Source of the DNA: an uncultured Micrococcales bacterium
GTDB taxonomy: Bacteria; Actinomycetota; Actinomycetes; Actinomycetales; Microbacteriaceae
Direction: 5' to 3'
Assembly: GCA_903880095.1 (NCBI GenBank)
Contig: CAIRNX010000040.1
Location: 32,530-96,529, forward strand
Length of the DNA: 64,000 bases
Below are positions 38,296 to 46,545 of the stretch, in pieces. Under the pieces are notes generated by a model that saw only the letters and a program-made list of their open reading frames with translations, did no database searches and was not told the origin of the DNA. Position numbers and translations under genes: made by a program. Positions within the stretch are counted from its first letter, which is position 1. Each line of letters begins with the position of its first letter.

Positions 38296-38338
38296 CAAAA
38301 ATGATAGTATTTCGCCAACGTAATTGTAAAAAATATTA

Positions 38339-38959
38339 ATGTTGGGGATATTGATGCTTCAAAAGAAAAAGGTTTCTATTGGTTTGTTTTTGGGCTTAGG
38401 GTTAGTTCAATTTGCAACGCCGGCCTCTGCCGCTGTCCCATCCAATTGCACATCAACTGGATACGCGTGCACTTCATACGGCTACGCGGGTATCGACCCA
38501 TATGGTTATTGGCGGTATGGGGCTAAAGACAGTGCAGGTAGATGGCACAACTGCACTTCGTATGTGGCCTATGTTCTGTCATTAATTTCCCCATATGACT
38601 CACGGTATGCCCATTTCCATGATGCGACCAAATGGGATACTGACGCAGCTGCCATCGGAATTCCAATCTCTAAGACCCCTGAGGTCTGGGATGTTGCTCA
38701 ATGGAACTACGGGCATGTTGCCTTTGTTGAAGATGTTGTTTACAACTCCTCAGGATCAGTCGCGTATATCGTTACGACTTCTGATAACTACAGCACCAAT
38801 CCTTCAAACCTAGTTACAACTCGGCGAGTTTATTACCCCGGGACGAGCGCTTATCCAGACAATTTCCTCCATTTCCCTGTTATCAGTAGCGGTGGCGGTG
38901 GCGGTGGCGGAGGCTCCGGTCTCGTCAACCTATATTCCGTAACTGCGCCAAAGTCGTAA
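38339..38959 (+). CDS. Secreted CHAP-domain peptidoglycan amidase/endopeptidase-like protein with C-terminal poly-Gly linker
   Basis: Signal peptide; RWHNCTSYVAYVLS ... VAQWNYGHVAFVEDV (Cys/His of CHAP), then SSGGGGGGGGSGLVNLYSVTAPKS. Confidence 0.8.
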   Translation: MLGILMLQKKKVSIGLFLGLGLVQFATPASAAVPSNCTSTGYACTSYGYAGIDPYGYWRYGAKDSAGRWHNCTSYVAYVLSLISPYDSRYAHFHDATKWDTDAAAIGIPISKTPEVWDVAQWNYGHVAFVEDVVYNSSGSVAYIVTTSDNYSTNPSNLVTTRRVYYPGTSAYPDNFLHFPVISSGGGGGGGGSGLVNLYSVTAPKS

Positions 38960-38990
38960 CATTCAACCAGGTGGCGAAAGAAAGCAAAAC

Positions 38991-39845
38991 ATGAACTCTA
39001 GATTTCTGACAGGTTTTCTTGCTGTCTTAACGCTTGTCTCTACGGCAATAGTTTCAAGTTCCCCTGCACTGGCTTCAAGCATTGACATAAAAAACGAAGG
39101 CTCGGGTTATGTCTCGAGTTCGATTGCGTGGTCGCCAGCTCTTGTTTTAGAAGCTAAGGCACATATTCATAGTGAACGAGCGACCGTTAGGTCCTTGTTC
39201 TCCAATCTGGCAAAAAAGTCCAACGTCCTACATGTGAAAAAGGACAAGGTAAAGCTTGAGTCAACGGGATCCATCAGTCGTTATTCCTTTTTTAAGCCTT
39301 TCAACCATGCTGTAAGCATTGAGGGCTACGGGGACTGGGGTGCAAAATCGCGGTCATTGACATGGCAGGCATCTACTGATGCTGACTTAACTAGCTACTT
39401 AGCTACCATTCGCGAAGGCGTTTGTCGACTTAGTTGGTCGTTGTTCAACCCGGAAACTTGGTTCTCGCCTGATTGCCGCGGTTTTTACGGTTCTGCCGAG
39501 TCGTACCTACGTACGGGCCTAATTCAGTGGCTTGAAAACGCGCCCGCGGCCAACACGAGTGCCTACTTTCTGGAACTTTCGAGTCTGGAATCAGTTAGTG
39601 CCGGCCACGTCCCGTACTCGTTGAGCAACGGCATCATGTATTCGGAAGGTTTCGATCCTATTTTTGCCGTCTCAGGCATCAAACTCGATGAAACTTTTTC
39701 GTCGGGAGGTTGGATTATCGCTATAGATCCAGAGGATAAGTGGCATTTCACCTTCACGGCCAAGAGAAAGTCGGTAGCTGATTGGGCGGCTACCGGTCGT
39801 TTTGTAACAGCAGATGGGCAAACGTTTCTGAGTTTTGGCCAGTAA
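38991..39845 (+). CDS. Secreted protein of unknown function
   Basis: Signal peptide MNSRFLTGFLAVLTLVSTAIVSSSPALAS; no family recognised. Confidence 0.65.
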   Translation: MNSRFLTGFLAVLTLVSTAIVSSSPALASSIDIKNEGSGYVSSSIAWSPALVLEAKAHIHSERATVRSLFSNLAKKSNVLHVKKDKVKLESTGSISRYSFFKPFNHAVSIEGYGDWGAKSRSLTWQASTDADLTSYLATIREGVCRLSWSLFNPETWFSPDCRGFYGSAESYLRTGLIQWLENAPAANTSAYFLELSSLESVSAGHVPYSLSNGIMYSEGFDPIFAVSGIKLDETFSSGGWIIAIDPEDKWHFTFTAKRKSVADWAATGRFVTADGQTFLSFGQ

Positions 39846-39897
39846 TTTTCTTGTTCGCTGTGAGCGCGATGCTTGAAACAACTTCTGTCGCCAACCG

Positions 39898-39929
39898 GTC
39901 TTAGTCTTTAACTAAGACGCACTTGCGTC
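39898..39929 (+). promoter_or_regulatory. Two overlapping, mutually exclusive stem-loops just upstream of the lemA SD
   Basis: GTCTTAGT-cttta-ACTAAGAC (39898-39918) and GACGC-actt-GCGTC (39916-39929) share GAC; AAGGAG and ATG 39943 follow. Confidence 0.45.
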
Positions 39930-39942
39930 AGAAGGAGCAGTA

Positions 39943-40512
39943 ATGGACATCGTCCTTTGGGTAATTCTTGGTGTTGTAGTTCTAGCCGGTCTTTGGCTTT
40001 GGAGCACATACAACGGTCTTGTCACGCTGAACGAGCGTGTTAGCGAAGCATGGAGCGACATCACTGTGCAGCTCAAGCGTCGTGCCGATCTGATTCCTAA
40101 CCTTGTTTCGACCGTTCAGGGCTACGCGACCCACGAAAAGACCGTGTTTACTGATGTGACCGCAGCTCGCGCGGCAACCGTTTCGCCTGCTGCTCTCGCT
40201 AGCCCAGCCGCTGCCGCTAAGGCCGAGAGCGGGCTGCAGTCGACCATGAAGAGTCTTTTCGCTGTTGCCGAAGCCTACCCAGAGTTGAAGGCAAACCAGG
40301 GCTTCTTGGACCTTCAGGCTGAGCTTGCTAACACCGAAGACAAGATCATGGCTTCGCGCCGGTTCTACAACGGTGGCGTTCGTGACTTCAACATCAAGAT
40401 CAAGCAGTTCCCACAGACCCTGTTTGTTGCCAAGCTAGGTTTCGGTGTTCGTGAGTTCTTTGAGGTAGCCGACCAGGCTGCTATTCAGGAGCCACCGCAG
40501 GTCAAGTTCTAG
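39943..40512 (+). CDS. lemA: LemA family protein
   Basis: YNGLVTLNERVSEAWSDITVQLKRRADLIPNLVSTVQGYATHEK. Confidence 0.95.
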   Translation: MDIVLWVILGVVVLAGLWLWSTYNGLVTLNERVSEAWSDITVQLKRRADLIPNLVSTVQGYATHEKTVFTDVTAARAATVSPAALASPAAAAKAESGLQSTMKSLFAVAEAYPELKANQGFLDLQAELANTEDKIMASRRFYNGGVRDFNIKIKQFPQTLFVAKLGFGVREFFEVADQAAIQEPPQVKF

Positions 40513-40519
40513 GGGTCCT

Positions 40520-41407
40520 ATGTATTCGGCTATCGCCGCAAACAAACGCAACACCGTATTCATCATCGGGTTGTTTATTGCCCTCGTTGCAGGCGGCTCG
40601 CTTTGGTGGGGTTATTCGACCGGCAACGGTTCTAGCGCTCTATTCATAATTGGCTTTGCCGCGGTTTATACATGGTTTCAATACATGATCTCAACCAGCC
40701 TGGCTATCGCCATGAGCGGTGCAGTGCCGATTCAAAAGAGCGACAACCCGAGACTTTGGAACACGGTTGAGAACATTGCCATTTCGCAGGGCATGCCAAT
40801 GCCTAAGGTTTATGTGATTCCAGACGATGCACCAAATGCATTTGCTACTGGTCGAAGCCCAGAAAAGGCGGTTGTCGCTGCAACCTCAGGGTTGCTGGCG
40901 ATTATGGACGACAAAGAGCTTGAGGGCGTAATGGCCCACGAAATGGGCCACGTTCGCAACTACGACATTCGCGTATCGGCAATCGTCTTCGGTTTGGTCT
41001 CAGCGATCGGTGTTCTTGCCGACTTCGCGATTCGAATGAGCTTCTGGTCGAACAACAGCAGAAGCAAAGACGACAACGGGCTTGGGTTAGTTTTCTTGGT
41101 TGTTGGCATTGTTGGTAGCATCGTTGCCTTCTTGATTGGCCCTTTGGTCACAGCCGCGGTTTCGCGTCAGCGCGAATATCTGGCCGATGCAACTTCGGCA
41201 GAGATAACGCGATACCCAGAGGGTTTGGCTTCTGCTTTGCAAAAGTTGGGCCAGTATGGAAAGCCGCTGCGCCGCAAGTCTTCGAGCATGGCTCACATGT
41301 ACATCGCAGACCCTGTGAAACCCGGTTTTGTTGAGCGCGCATTCTCGACCCATCCGCCTATTCCTAAGCGCATTGAGCGCCTAAAGGCTATTGGTGGCAG
41401 GTTCTAG
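40520..41407 (+). CDS. htpX: M48 family zinc metalloprotease (HtpX-like)
   Basis: GVMAHEMGHVRNYDIR (HExxH), C-terminal FSTHPPIPKRIERL; downstream of lemA. Confidence 0.93.
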   Translation: MYSAIAANKRNTVFIIGLFIALVAGGSLWWGYSTGNGSSALFIIGFAAVYTWFQYMISTSLAIAMSGAVPIQKSDNPRLWNTVENIAISQGMPMPKVYVIPDDAPNAFATGRSPEKAVVAATSGLLAIMDDKELEGVMAHEMGHVRNYDIRVSAIVFGLVSAIGVLADFAIRMSFWSNNSRSKDDNGLGLVFLVVGIVGSIVAFLIGPLVTAAVSRQREYLADATSAEITRYPEGLASALQKLGQYGKPLRRKSSSMAHMYIADPVKPGFVERAFSTHPPIPKRIERLKAIGGRF

Positions 41408-42588
41408 CCGAGAAAATCGGCGAGATTGCCCTTAGGTTCGATGATCGTGTCGCTTAGGCCTTGCCAGGTTTTCACCGTTTCGAGGTGCTTGGTTAGGGCC
41501 TTTGCCATTTGCTGAACCTCGGTGGATTTAAGGTTGGTTTCGTGCCAGCTAGCCTTGGCAAGCAGGTTGCCCGGCTTGCGATCACTCTTGAGGTCGATTC
41601 GGCCAACGAGTTGTCGGTTGTGAAGAATCGGAAGCGAGTAGTAGCCGAAGGTGCGCTTCGGCTCGGGAACATAAATCTCAATCTTGTATTGAAAGCCAAA
41701 AAGCCGCTCAATTCGGTCGCGGTTCCAGCAAACCGGGTCAAAGGGGCTCAAAATCGTTGTTCTAGAGCCTTTGGTGCCGAGATTGTCTAACGGCACACCT
41801 CTGGCAACATAACCCGTCTCAGGCCAGCCTTCGACCTCTACCTCGGTTAACTCATTTTTGTCGAGCAGATTTTGTAGGACTCTTTTGTTTTCGATTGGCT
41901 TCATTCGGTGCCAATCGCAAAGGTCTCGATAGGTTGCAACTCCGTATGCTCGAGCCGCCTGGAGCATAAGTTGCTCCTTGGCCTCTGCAGGGTCGGGTTT
42001 GTGTTTAAGCACATTTTGGGGCAGCACCTGTTCTGGCAGGGCGTAAACGCGCTTGAAGGCATCGCGGCCTCCAGAAACAACGTCGCCAACTAGAAACATG
42101 TATTCGAGCGCGCGCTTTTGGTCGCTCCAGCCCCACCAGCTGCCTTGGCGTTTATTTGCTTGGGTTTCGAACTGGTTGTTGGCCATCGGCCCATTGTCTT
42201 GAAGCTGTTTACGAATCTGCTCGATGAGTTTCTTCGATTCGATCTTCGAACCCCACTTGGTTTCGTAGCGGTCGCGGTATGCGTCCATTCGCCAGCGATA
42301 AAGCGGCCAATTCTCGAGTGGAATGATCGATGCCTCGTGAGCCCAATATTCGATCAGGGTTGGGTGAAATCCGCCCATCAGGTCGTCAAGCTCGGACTTC
42401 TGGTAGTTGCCGAGGCGACTAAAGAGCGGCATGTAGTGGGCGCGTTCGAAAACATTCACCGAGTCAACCTGAAGGAGTCCAAGGCGGTTTACGACTTCTA
42501 GAACAGTTTTGTCTTGCTCTGAATCGACTCCAAGTTGCCGAAGCGACAGCGTTCTGGCTTCTTTAGCGCTCAACTGAGGGTTCTTCAC
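41404..42588 (-). CDS. Winged-helix DNA-binding / crosslink-repair DNA glycosylase YcaQ-family protein (GTG start)
   Basis: LGLLQVDSVNVFERAHYMPLFSRLGNY, EYWAHEASIIPLE, PFDPVCWNRDRIERLFGFQYKIEIYVPEPKRTFGYYSLPIL. Confidence 0.88.
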   Translation of the reverse strand: MKNPQLSAKEARTLSLRQLGVDSEQDKTVLEVVNRLGLLQVDSVNVFERAHYMPLFSRLGNYQKSELDDLMGGFHPTLIEYWAHEASIIPLENWPLYRWRMDAYRDRYETKWGSKIESKKLIEQIRKQLQDNGPMANNQFETQANKRQGSWWGWSDQKRALEYMFLVGDVVSGGRDAFKRVYALPEQVLPQNVLKHKPDPAEAKEQLMLQAARAYGVATYRDLCDWHRMKPIENKRVLQNLLDKNELTEVEVEGWPETGYVARGVPLDNLGTKGSRTTILSPFDPVCWNRDRIERLFGFQYKIEIYVPEPKRTFGYYSLPILHNRQLVGRIDLKSDRKPGNLLAKASWHETNLKSTEVQQMAKALTKHLETVKTWQGLSDTIIEPKGNLADFLG

Positions 42589-42595
42589 AAACTAA

Positions 42596-42601
42596 ACTCT
42601 A
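42596..42601 (-). promoter_or_regulatory. Candidate leaderless -10 TAGAGT-N7-GTG for the YcaQ-family gene
   Basis: Minus strand TAGAGT, ttagttt, GTG at 42588. Confidence 0.45.
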
Positions 42602-42624
42602 ATCATTATTCAAAGCGAGGGACT

Positions 42625-43857
42625 ATGCCAAACCAGACAGTAGCAAAGCTAAGCGTCGAAGATTTCGAGCGCGCCGCGGCTATTGTGTCTTCGGTTGCGC
42701 AGGTTACCCCAGTTTTGCACTCAAACTTTCTTTCGCAGCTAACCGGCGTTGAGGTTCTACTCAAGGCAGAGAACCTTCAGCGCACCGGTGCATACAAGCT
42801 TCGCGGGGCATACCACCGCATGAGCAAGCTCACCGCTACTGAGCGAAAGAAGGGTGTTGTCGCTGCATCTGCAGGCAATCACGCTCAAGGTGTTGCCCTC
42901 GCCGCAAAGAGACTCGGCATCAAGGCAACAATTTTCATGCCTTTTGGCGCTTCTCTGCCAAAGTTTGACGCCACCAAAAACTATGGTGCCGAAGTTGTTT
43001 TGTCAGGTGCAGTTTTTGCCGAGACACTGCACGCCGCTCAGGAATATTCCGCCAAGAAGGGAGCGATCTTTATTCCGCCATACGACAACATCGATGTCAT
43101 CTTGGGCCAGGGAACGGTTGGTCTTGAGATTCTCGACCAGGTGCCTGACGTAAAAAATGTGATTGTGGCCATCGGTGGCGGTGGTTTGGCAGCCGGTGTT
43201 GCGACCTACCTGAAGGCAGCCTTGGGTAAAGGCGTCAAAGTGTGGGGCGTGCAGGCAGAAAACGCCGCTTCTTACGTAACTTCGCTCAAAGCCGGCAAAC
43301 CAACCGAAATCAAAACCAAGCGAACAATCGCCGACGGAATAGCGGTTTCTAAACCTGGCAAAATTCCGTTCTCCCTAATTCAACAAAACATCGACAAGGT
43401 CGTCACGGTTAGCGACGACGAAATCGCCAAGGCCATTGTGGTTTTGAGCGAGCGTTCAAAGCAGGTGGTTGAGCCCGCCGGTGCAGTTGGCGTTGCAGCG
43501 TTGATGTCTGGTGCGATCAAGCCAAAGGGCAAAACCGTTGTCGTGCTCTCTGGCGGCAACATCGACCCGCTTTTGATGCAGAAGGTTATCGGCCACGGTT
43601 TGGCTGCTTCTGAGCGCTACACGACAATCGTCGTCATGCTGCCGGATCGCCCGGGTCAGCTTGTGAAGGCAGCAGACGCCGTGGCATCGGCGCAGGGCAA
43701 CGTGGTAGAGGTTTTGCACACACGCCACGGCAAAGACTTAGACATCAGCGAAGTTGAACTTCGCTTGAGCGTTGAGACAAGTGGTCACGAACACCGCATG
43801 CGTGTTTTGAAGGCGCTGAAAGAAGCGGGCCTAAACGCCCGAATCGAAGAAGCCTAA
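42625..43857 (+). CDS. ilvA: Threonine ammonia-lyase with C-terminal ACT domain; start ATG 42625 preferred over 42535
   Basis: LKAENLQRTGAYKLRGAYHRM PLP-Lys motif, AIGGGGLAAG, C-terminal ACT-like domain. Confidence 0.92.
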   Translation: MPNQTVAKLSVEDFERAAAIVSSVAQVTPVLHSNFLSQLTGVEVLLKAENLQRTGAYKLRGAYHRMSKLTATERKKGVVAASAGNHAQGVALAAKRLGIKATIFMPFGASLPKFDATKNYGAEVVLSGAVFAETLHAAQEYSAKKGAIFIPPYDNIDVILGQGTVGLEILDQVPDVKNVIVAIGGGGLAAGVATYLKAALGKGVKVWGVQAENAASYVTSLKAGKPTEIKTKRTIADGIAVSKPGKIPFSLIQQNIDKVVTVSDDEIAKAIVVLSERSKQVVEPAGAVGVAALMSGAIKPKGKTVVVLSGGNIDPLLMQKVIGHGLAASERYTTIVVMLPDRPGQLVKAADAVASAQGNVVEVLHTRHGKDLDISEVELRLSVETSGHEHRMRVLKALKEAGLNARIEEA

Positions 43858-44333
43858 CCAGTAAAGGTTTTGACTCCGAGGATCTTGACCTCGAACTCGC
43901 GGCCGTTAGGCGCAAAATATTTAAGTTCGTCACCGATCTTTTTACCCAAGATTGCTTCTCCGATTGGGCTATCCGGGGTGTAGACGGTGGTGTCTGAGTC
44001 GGCCATCTCTGCTGAACCGAGCAAGAAGGTTTGCTCGTTACCGTTCAAGGTCAGGGTGACCAAGGTTCCTTGCTCGACGATGCCGTGCGACTGAGGAGCT
44101 TCGCCGACGACAGAGTTCGCGAGGATCTCTTCGATTCGGTTAATGCGAGACTCTATGCGGCCCTGCTCGTCTTTGGCTGCGTGGTAGCCACCGTTTTCTT
44201 TGAGGTCGCCCTCTTCACGCGCCTCCTGAATCACCTTGGCAATGCGAACACGCTCGACAACCAAAAGGTTTTCGAGTTCGGCTGCCAAGCGGTCGTAGGC
44301 CTCTTGAGTTAGCCAGGTTTCGTGTTCAGACAT
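43854..44333 (-). CDS. greA: Transcription elongation factor GreA
   Basis: TQEAYDRLAAELENLLVVERVRIAKVIQEAREEGDLKENGGYHAAKDEQG. Confidence 0.95.
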   Translation of the reverse strand: MSEHETWLTQEAYDRLAAELENLLVVERVRIAKVIQEAREEGDLKENGGYHAAKDEQGRIESRINRIEEILANSVVGEAPQSHGIVEQGTLVTLTLNGNEQTFLLGSAEMADSDTTVYTPDSPIGEAILGKKIGDELKYFAPNGREFEVKILGVKTFTG

Positions 44334-44369
44334 AAGGATTCCTCAGTTAGTTCGGGGGATTCAACAAGT

Positions 44370-44762
44370 TTATTGAAGCTTGCACGCTTCGACCACAATA
44401 CTTGCGGCCTTTGAGGTGGTGTTTATCGACAATTCGAATCGCTTTTCGGTCTCGCCCAAAAGAATTACGTCGAACTCTTTGTAGCCCACTATCGCGTAAC
44501 TCGAATCGAGTGCCTTACCCGTGCAATGCAGGGTTCCGCTTGCTCCAGCTCCCACCAATTTGATTGTCGCGCCAATTTGGTTTGGCTCGTTTTTGGTGAA
44601 AGACACCGCTTCTGCAGTTATCGTCCTGTTTTTTTCCGGAGTAAAAAAGCTAACCGAAATAGCCCAGGTAAAGAAAACAGCAAGTAGAACCGCGGCGAGA
44701 ACAATTATGTTTCGCTTTGATCTACTCTGTTTTCTGCCATAGCGGGCGTCTAAGTCGGTCAC
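44370..44762 (-). CDS. DUF4307 family membrane protein, GTG start
   Basis: MTDLDARYGRKQSRSKRNIIVLAAVLLAVFFTWAI; located behind greA. Confidence 0.85.
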   Translation of the reverse strand: MTDLDARYGRKQSRSKRNIIVLAAVLLAVFFTWAISVSFFTPEKNRTITAEAVSFTKNEPNQIGATIKLVGAGASGTLHCTGKALDSSYAIVGYKEFDVILLGETEKRFELSINTTSKAASIVVEACKLQ

Positions 44763-44768
44763 GTATCA

Positions 44769-44774
44769 AGGGTA
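44769..44774 (-). promoter_or_regulatory. Candidate leaderless -10 TACCCT-N6-GTG for the DUF4307 gene
   Basis: Minus strand TACCCT, tgatac, GTG at 44762. Confidence 0.4.
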
Positions 44775-44779
44775 ACGGG

Positions 44780-44785
44780 CATAAT
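44780..44785 (+). promoter_or_regulatory. Candidate leaderless -10 CATAAT-N6-ATG for the 44792 gene
   Basis: CATAAT 44780-44785, ggggtt, ATG 44792. Confidence 0.4.
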
Positions 44786-44791
44786 GGGGTT

Positions 44792-45019
44792 ATGAAATCT
44801 TTGCTTCTTGCCGCTGTTCCAACCCCTTCAGCCGACCCGGCCGAAACCTTCTACAGCCCAGGGACTCTCGGTTTCATCTTTACGTTTTTCATGGCGGGTT
44901 TGGCCATTTTGTTGATCTTCGACATGGTTCGCCGCATGCGTCGCGTGCGCTACCGCGAAGAGATTCAAGAAAAGTTAGCCGCCGAGGCTGCCAGCGACAG
45001 GGCTAAGCGCAATAAGTAG
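44792..45019 (+). CDS. Small single-TM protein
   Basis: MKSLLLAAVPTPSADPAETFYSPGTLGFIFTFFMAGLAILLIFDMVRRMRRVRYREEIQEKLAAE; resembles the small membrane protein usually found near mca/uppS in actinobacteria. Confidence 0.75.
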   Translation: MKSLLLAAVPTPSADPAETFYSPGTLGFIFTFFMAGLAILLIFDMVRRMRRVRYREEIQEKLAAEAASDRAKRNK

Positions 45020-45664
45020 GCTCGCCGCCCAGTGGCTCATAAAAGCCAAAACAGTCAGGCTGTGAAAAATCTCGTGAAAGCCAAAGGTTCCCGGTAGCGG
45101 ATTCGGCTTCTTTAGCCCGTAAACAACAGCCCCAATCGTGTAGCAAAGCCCGCCCGCGAGAACCAGAATCATCATTGGGGCATTAGCCGCAAAGAACTGG
45201 CCCACGAACCCAAGTGCAGCCCAGCCCATCAAAATGTAGATTGGCACGTAGAGCCAACGGGGTGCGTTAATCCAAAACACTCTAAAGCCGATGCCAAGCA
45301 CGGCAGTAGCCCAAATGGCGACCAATAGCGGGAGCCCGAGATCCTTCGGTAGAGCGAGCATCGTCATCGGTGTGTAGCTGCCGGCAATCAGCAAAAAGAT
45401 GTTTGCGTGATCGATGCGCTTCAGCGCAACCTTAACCTTGGGGCTCCAATTGAAGCGGTGATACAACGCCGAGTTGCCGAATAACAAAAATGAGGACGCA
45501 AAAAAGATGGCCGATGCGACCTTAGCTGGCACGCCGTGTGCAAGAACGATTAGGACTATGCCGCCAGCGATAACTATCGGCAAAACGCCAGTGTGAATCC
45601 AACCGCGCCAGGTTGGTTTCTTCTCTTCTGGCTCCCTGTAGCCGGGAGTAATCGGGAGGCTCAT
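44975..45664 (-). CDS. Hemolysin III family / PAQR-like membrane protein; start ATG at 45664
   Basis: NSALYHRFNWSPKVKVALKRIDHANIFLLIAGSYTPMTML, FHEIFHSLTVLAFMSHW. Confidence 0.92.
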   Translation of the reverse strand: MSLPITPGYREPEEKKPTWRGWIHTGVLPIVIAGGIVLIVLAHGVPAKVASAIFFASSFLLFGNSALYHRFNWSPKVKVALKRIDHANIFLLIAGSYTPMTMLALPKDLGLPLLVAIWATAVLGIGFRVFWINAPRWLYVPIYILMGWAALGFVGQFFAANAPMMILVLAGGLCYTIGAVVYGLKKPNPLPGTFGFHEIFHSLTVLAFMSHWAASLLIALSPVAGSLGG

Positions 45665-45670
45665 AAGTAG

Positions 45671-45677
45671 TAGCCTA
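45671..45677. promoter_or_regulatory. Overlapping divergent -10 elements: TAGCCT (+, 45671-45676, N6 to uppS GTG) and TAGGCT (-, 45677-45672, N7 to hemolysin III ATG)
   Basis: TAGCCTA reads TANNNT on both strands in the 18-bp divergent gap. Confidence 0.5.
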
Positions 45678-45682
45678 TCCCT

Positions 45683-46444
45683 GTGCGTAACCTCCTCTAC
45701 CGGCTGTATGAGCGATCTCTTGAAAACTCGCTCACTCGTGAAGATCTGCCACGCCACATCGGGGTCATTCTCGACGGCAATCGCAGGTGGGCAGAGCGCA
45801 AACCAGGTACCACCACCGCAGACGGGCATGCTGCAGGGGCCGCCAAAGTCGTCGAGTTTTTGGGTTGGTGCCAAGACATCGGCGTGACAGTGGCCACGCT
45901 CTACCTTCTGTCAACAGACAACCTCACCAGGCGCGAGAGCAAAGAATTACAAGAATTGATGGACGTAATCGGAACGCTCGCGGGCGATCTGGCGGCGTCC
46001 TCGACTTTCAAACTTCAACTCGTTGGCGATCGCGAAGCGTTGCCGAAAGACTTGCTCAAAAAGCTTGAGAGCGCCGAGAAGGTGAGCAAGAAATGGACCG
46101 GCTTGCACGTGAACCTCGCGGTTGGCTACGGTGGTCGCAAAGAAATCGCCGACGCGATGCGTTCAATTTTGAAGAAGCATGCGAAGCAAGGCACCAGTGT
46201 TGAATCGCTAGCCGAGTTGCTGACCCCAGACTTAATCACCGAACACCTTTACACCGGCGGTCAGCCAGATCCCGATCTAGTTATTCGCACATCAGGCGAG
46301 CAGCGGCTTTCTGGCTTCTTGCTTTGGCAAAGTGCAAACTCAGAGTTCTACTTCGAAGAAGCCCTGTGGCCAGACTTCAGACGCGTCGATTTCTTGCGCG
46401 CCATTCGCGCCTTCGAGCGCAGACACCGCCGTTTCGGCGCCTAG
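45683..46444 (+). CDS. uppS: Isoprenyl transferase (undecaprenyl-diphosphate synthase family), GTG start
   Basis: PRHIGVILDGNRRWAERKP, DPDLVIRTSGEQRLSGFLLWQSANSEFYFEEALWPDFRRVDFLRAIRAFERRHRRFG. Confidence 0.94.
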   Translation: MRNLLYRLYERSLENSLTREDLPRHIGVILDGNRRWAERKPGTTTADGHAAGAAKVVEFLGWCQDIGVTVATLYLLSTDNLTRRESKELQELMDVIGTLAGDLAASSTFKLQLVGDREALPKDLLKKLESAEKVSKKWTGLHVNLAVGYGGRKEIADAMRSILKKHAKQGTSVESLAELLTPDLITEHLYTGGQPDPDLVIRTSGEQRLSGFLLWQSANSEFYFEEALWPDFRRVDFLRAIRAFERRHRRFGA

Positions 46445-46545
46445 ATTAAGCCCAGGTTACGAAACCCGCTTTCGGGCGTGTCGTTTGAAAAGGCCTGCGC
46501 CCTTAAGGCATAAAGTCTCATCAAGACTTCAATAAAGGAGCATGT

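Noticed and set aside
38296-39942. Integrated mobile element flanked by att sites at the tRNA
   Set aside because: No duplicated tRNA 3' fragment (GTGGGTTCGAGTCCCACAAGGGGC) seen downstream before lemA and no integrase present; only an accessory island is supported.
41509-42501. Plus-strand ORFs (41509..41790, 42118..42501) antisense to the YcaQ-family gene
   Set aside because: The minus-strand gene has clear family motifs; plus-strand ORFs do not.
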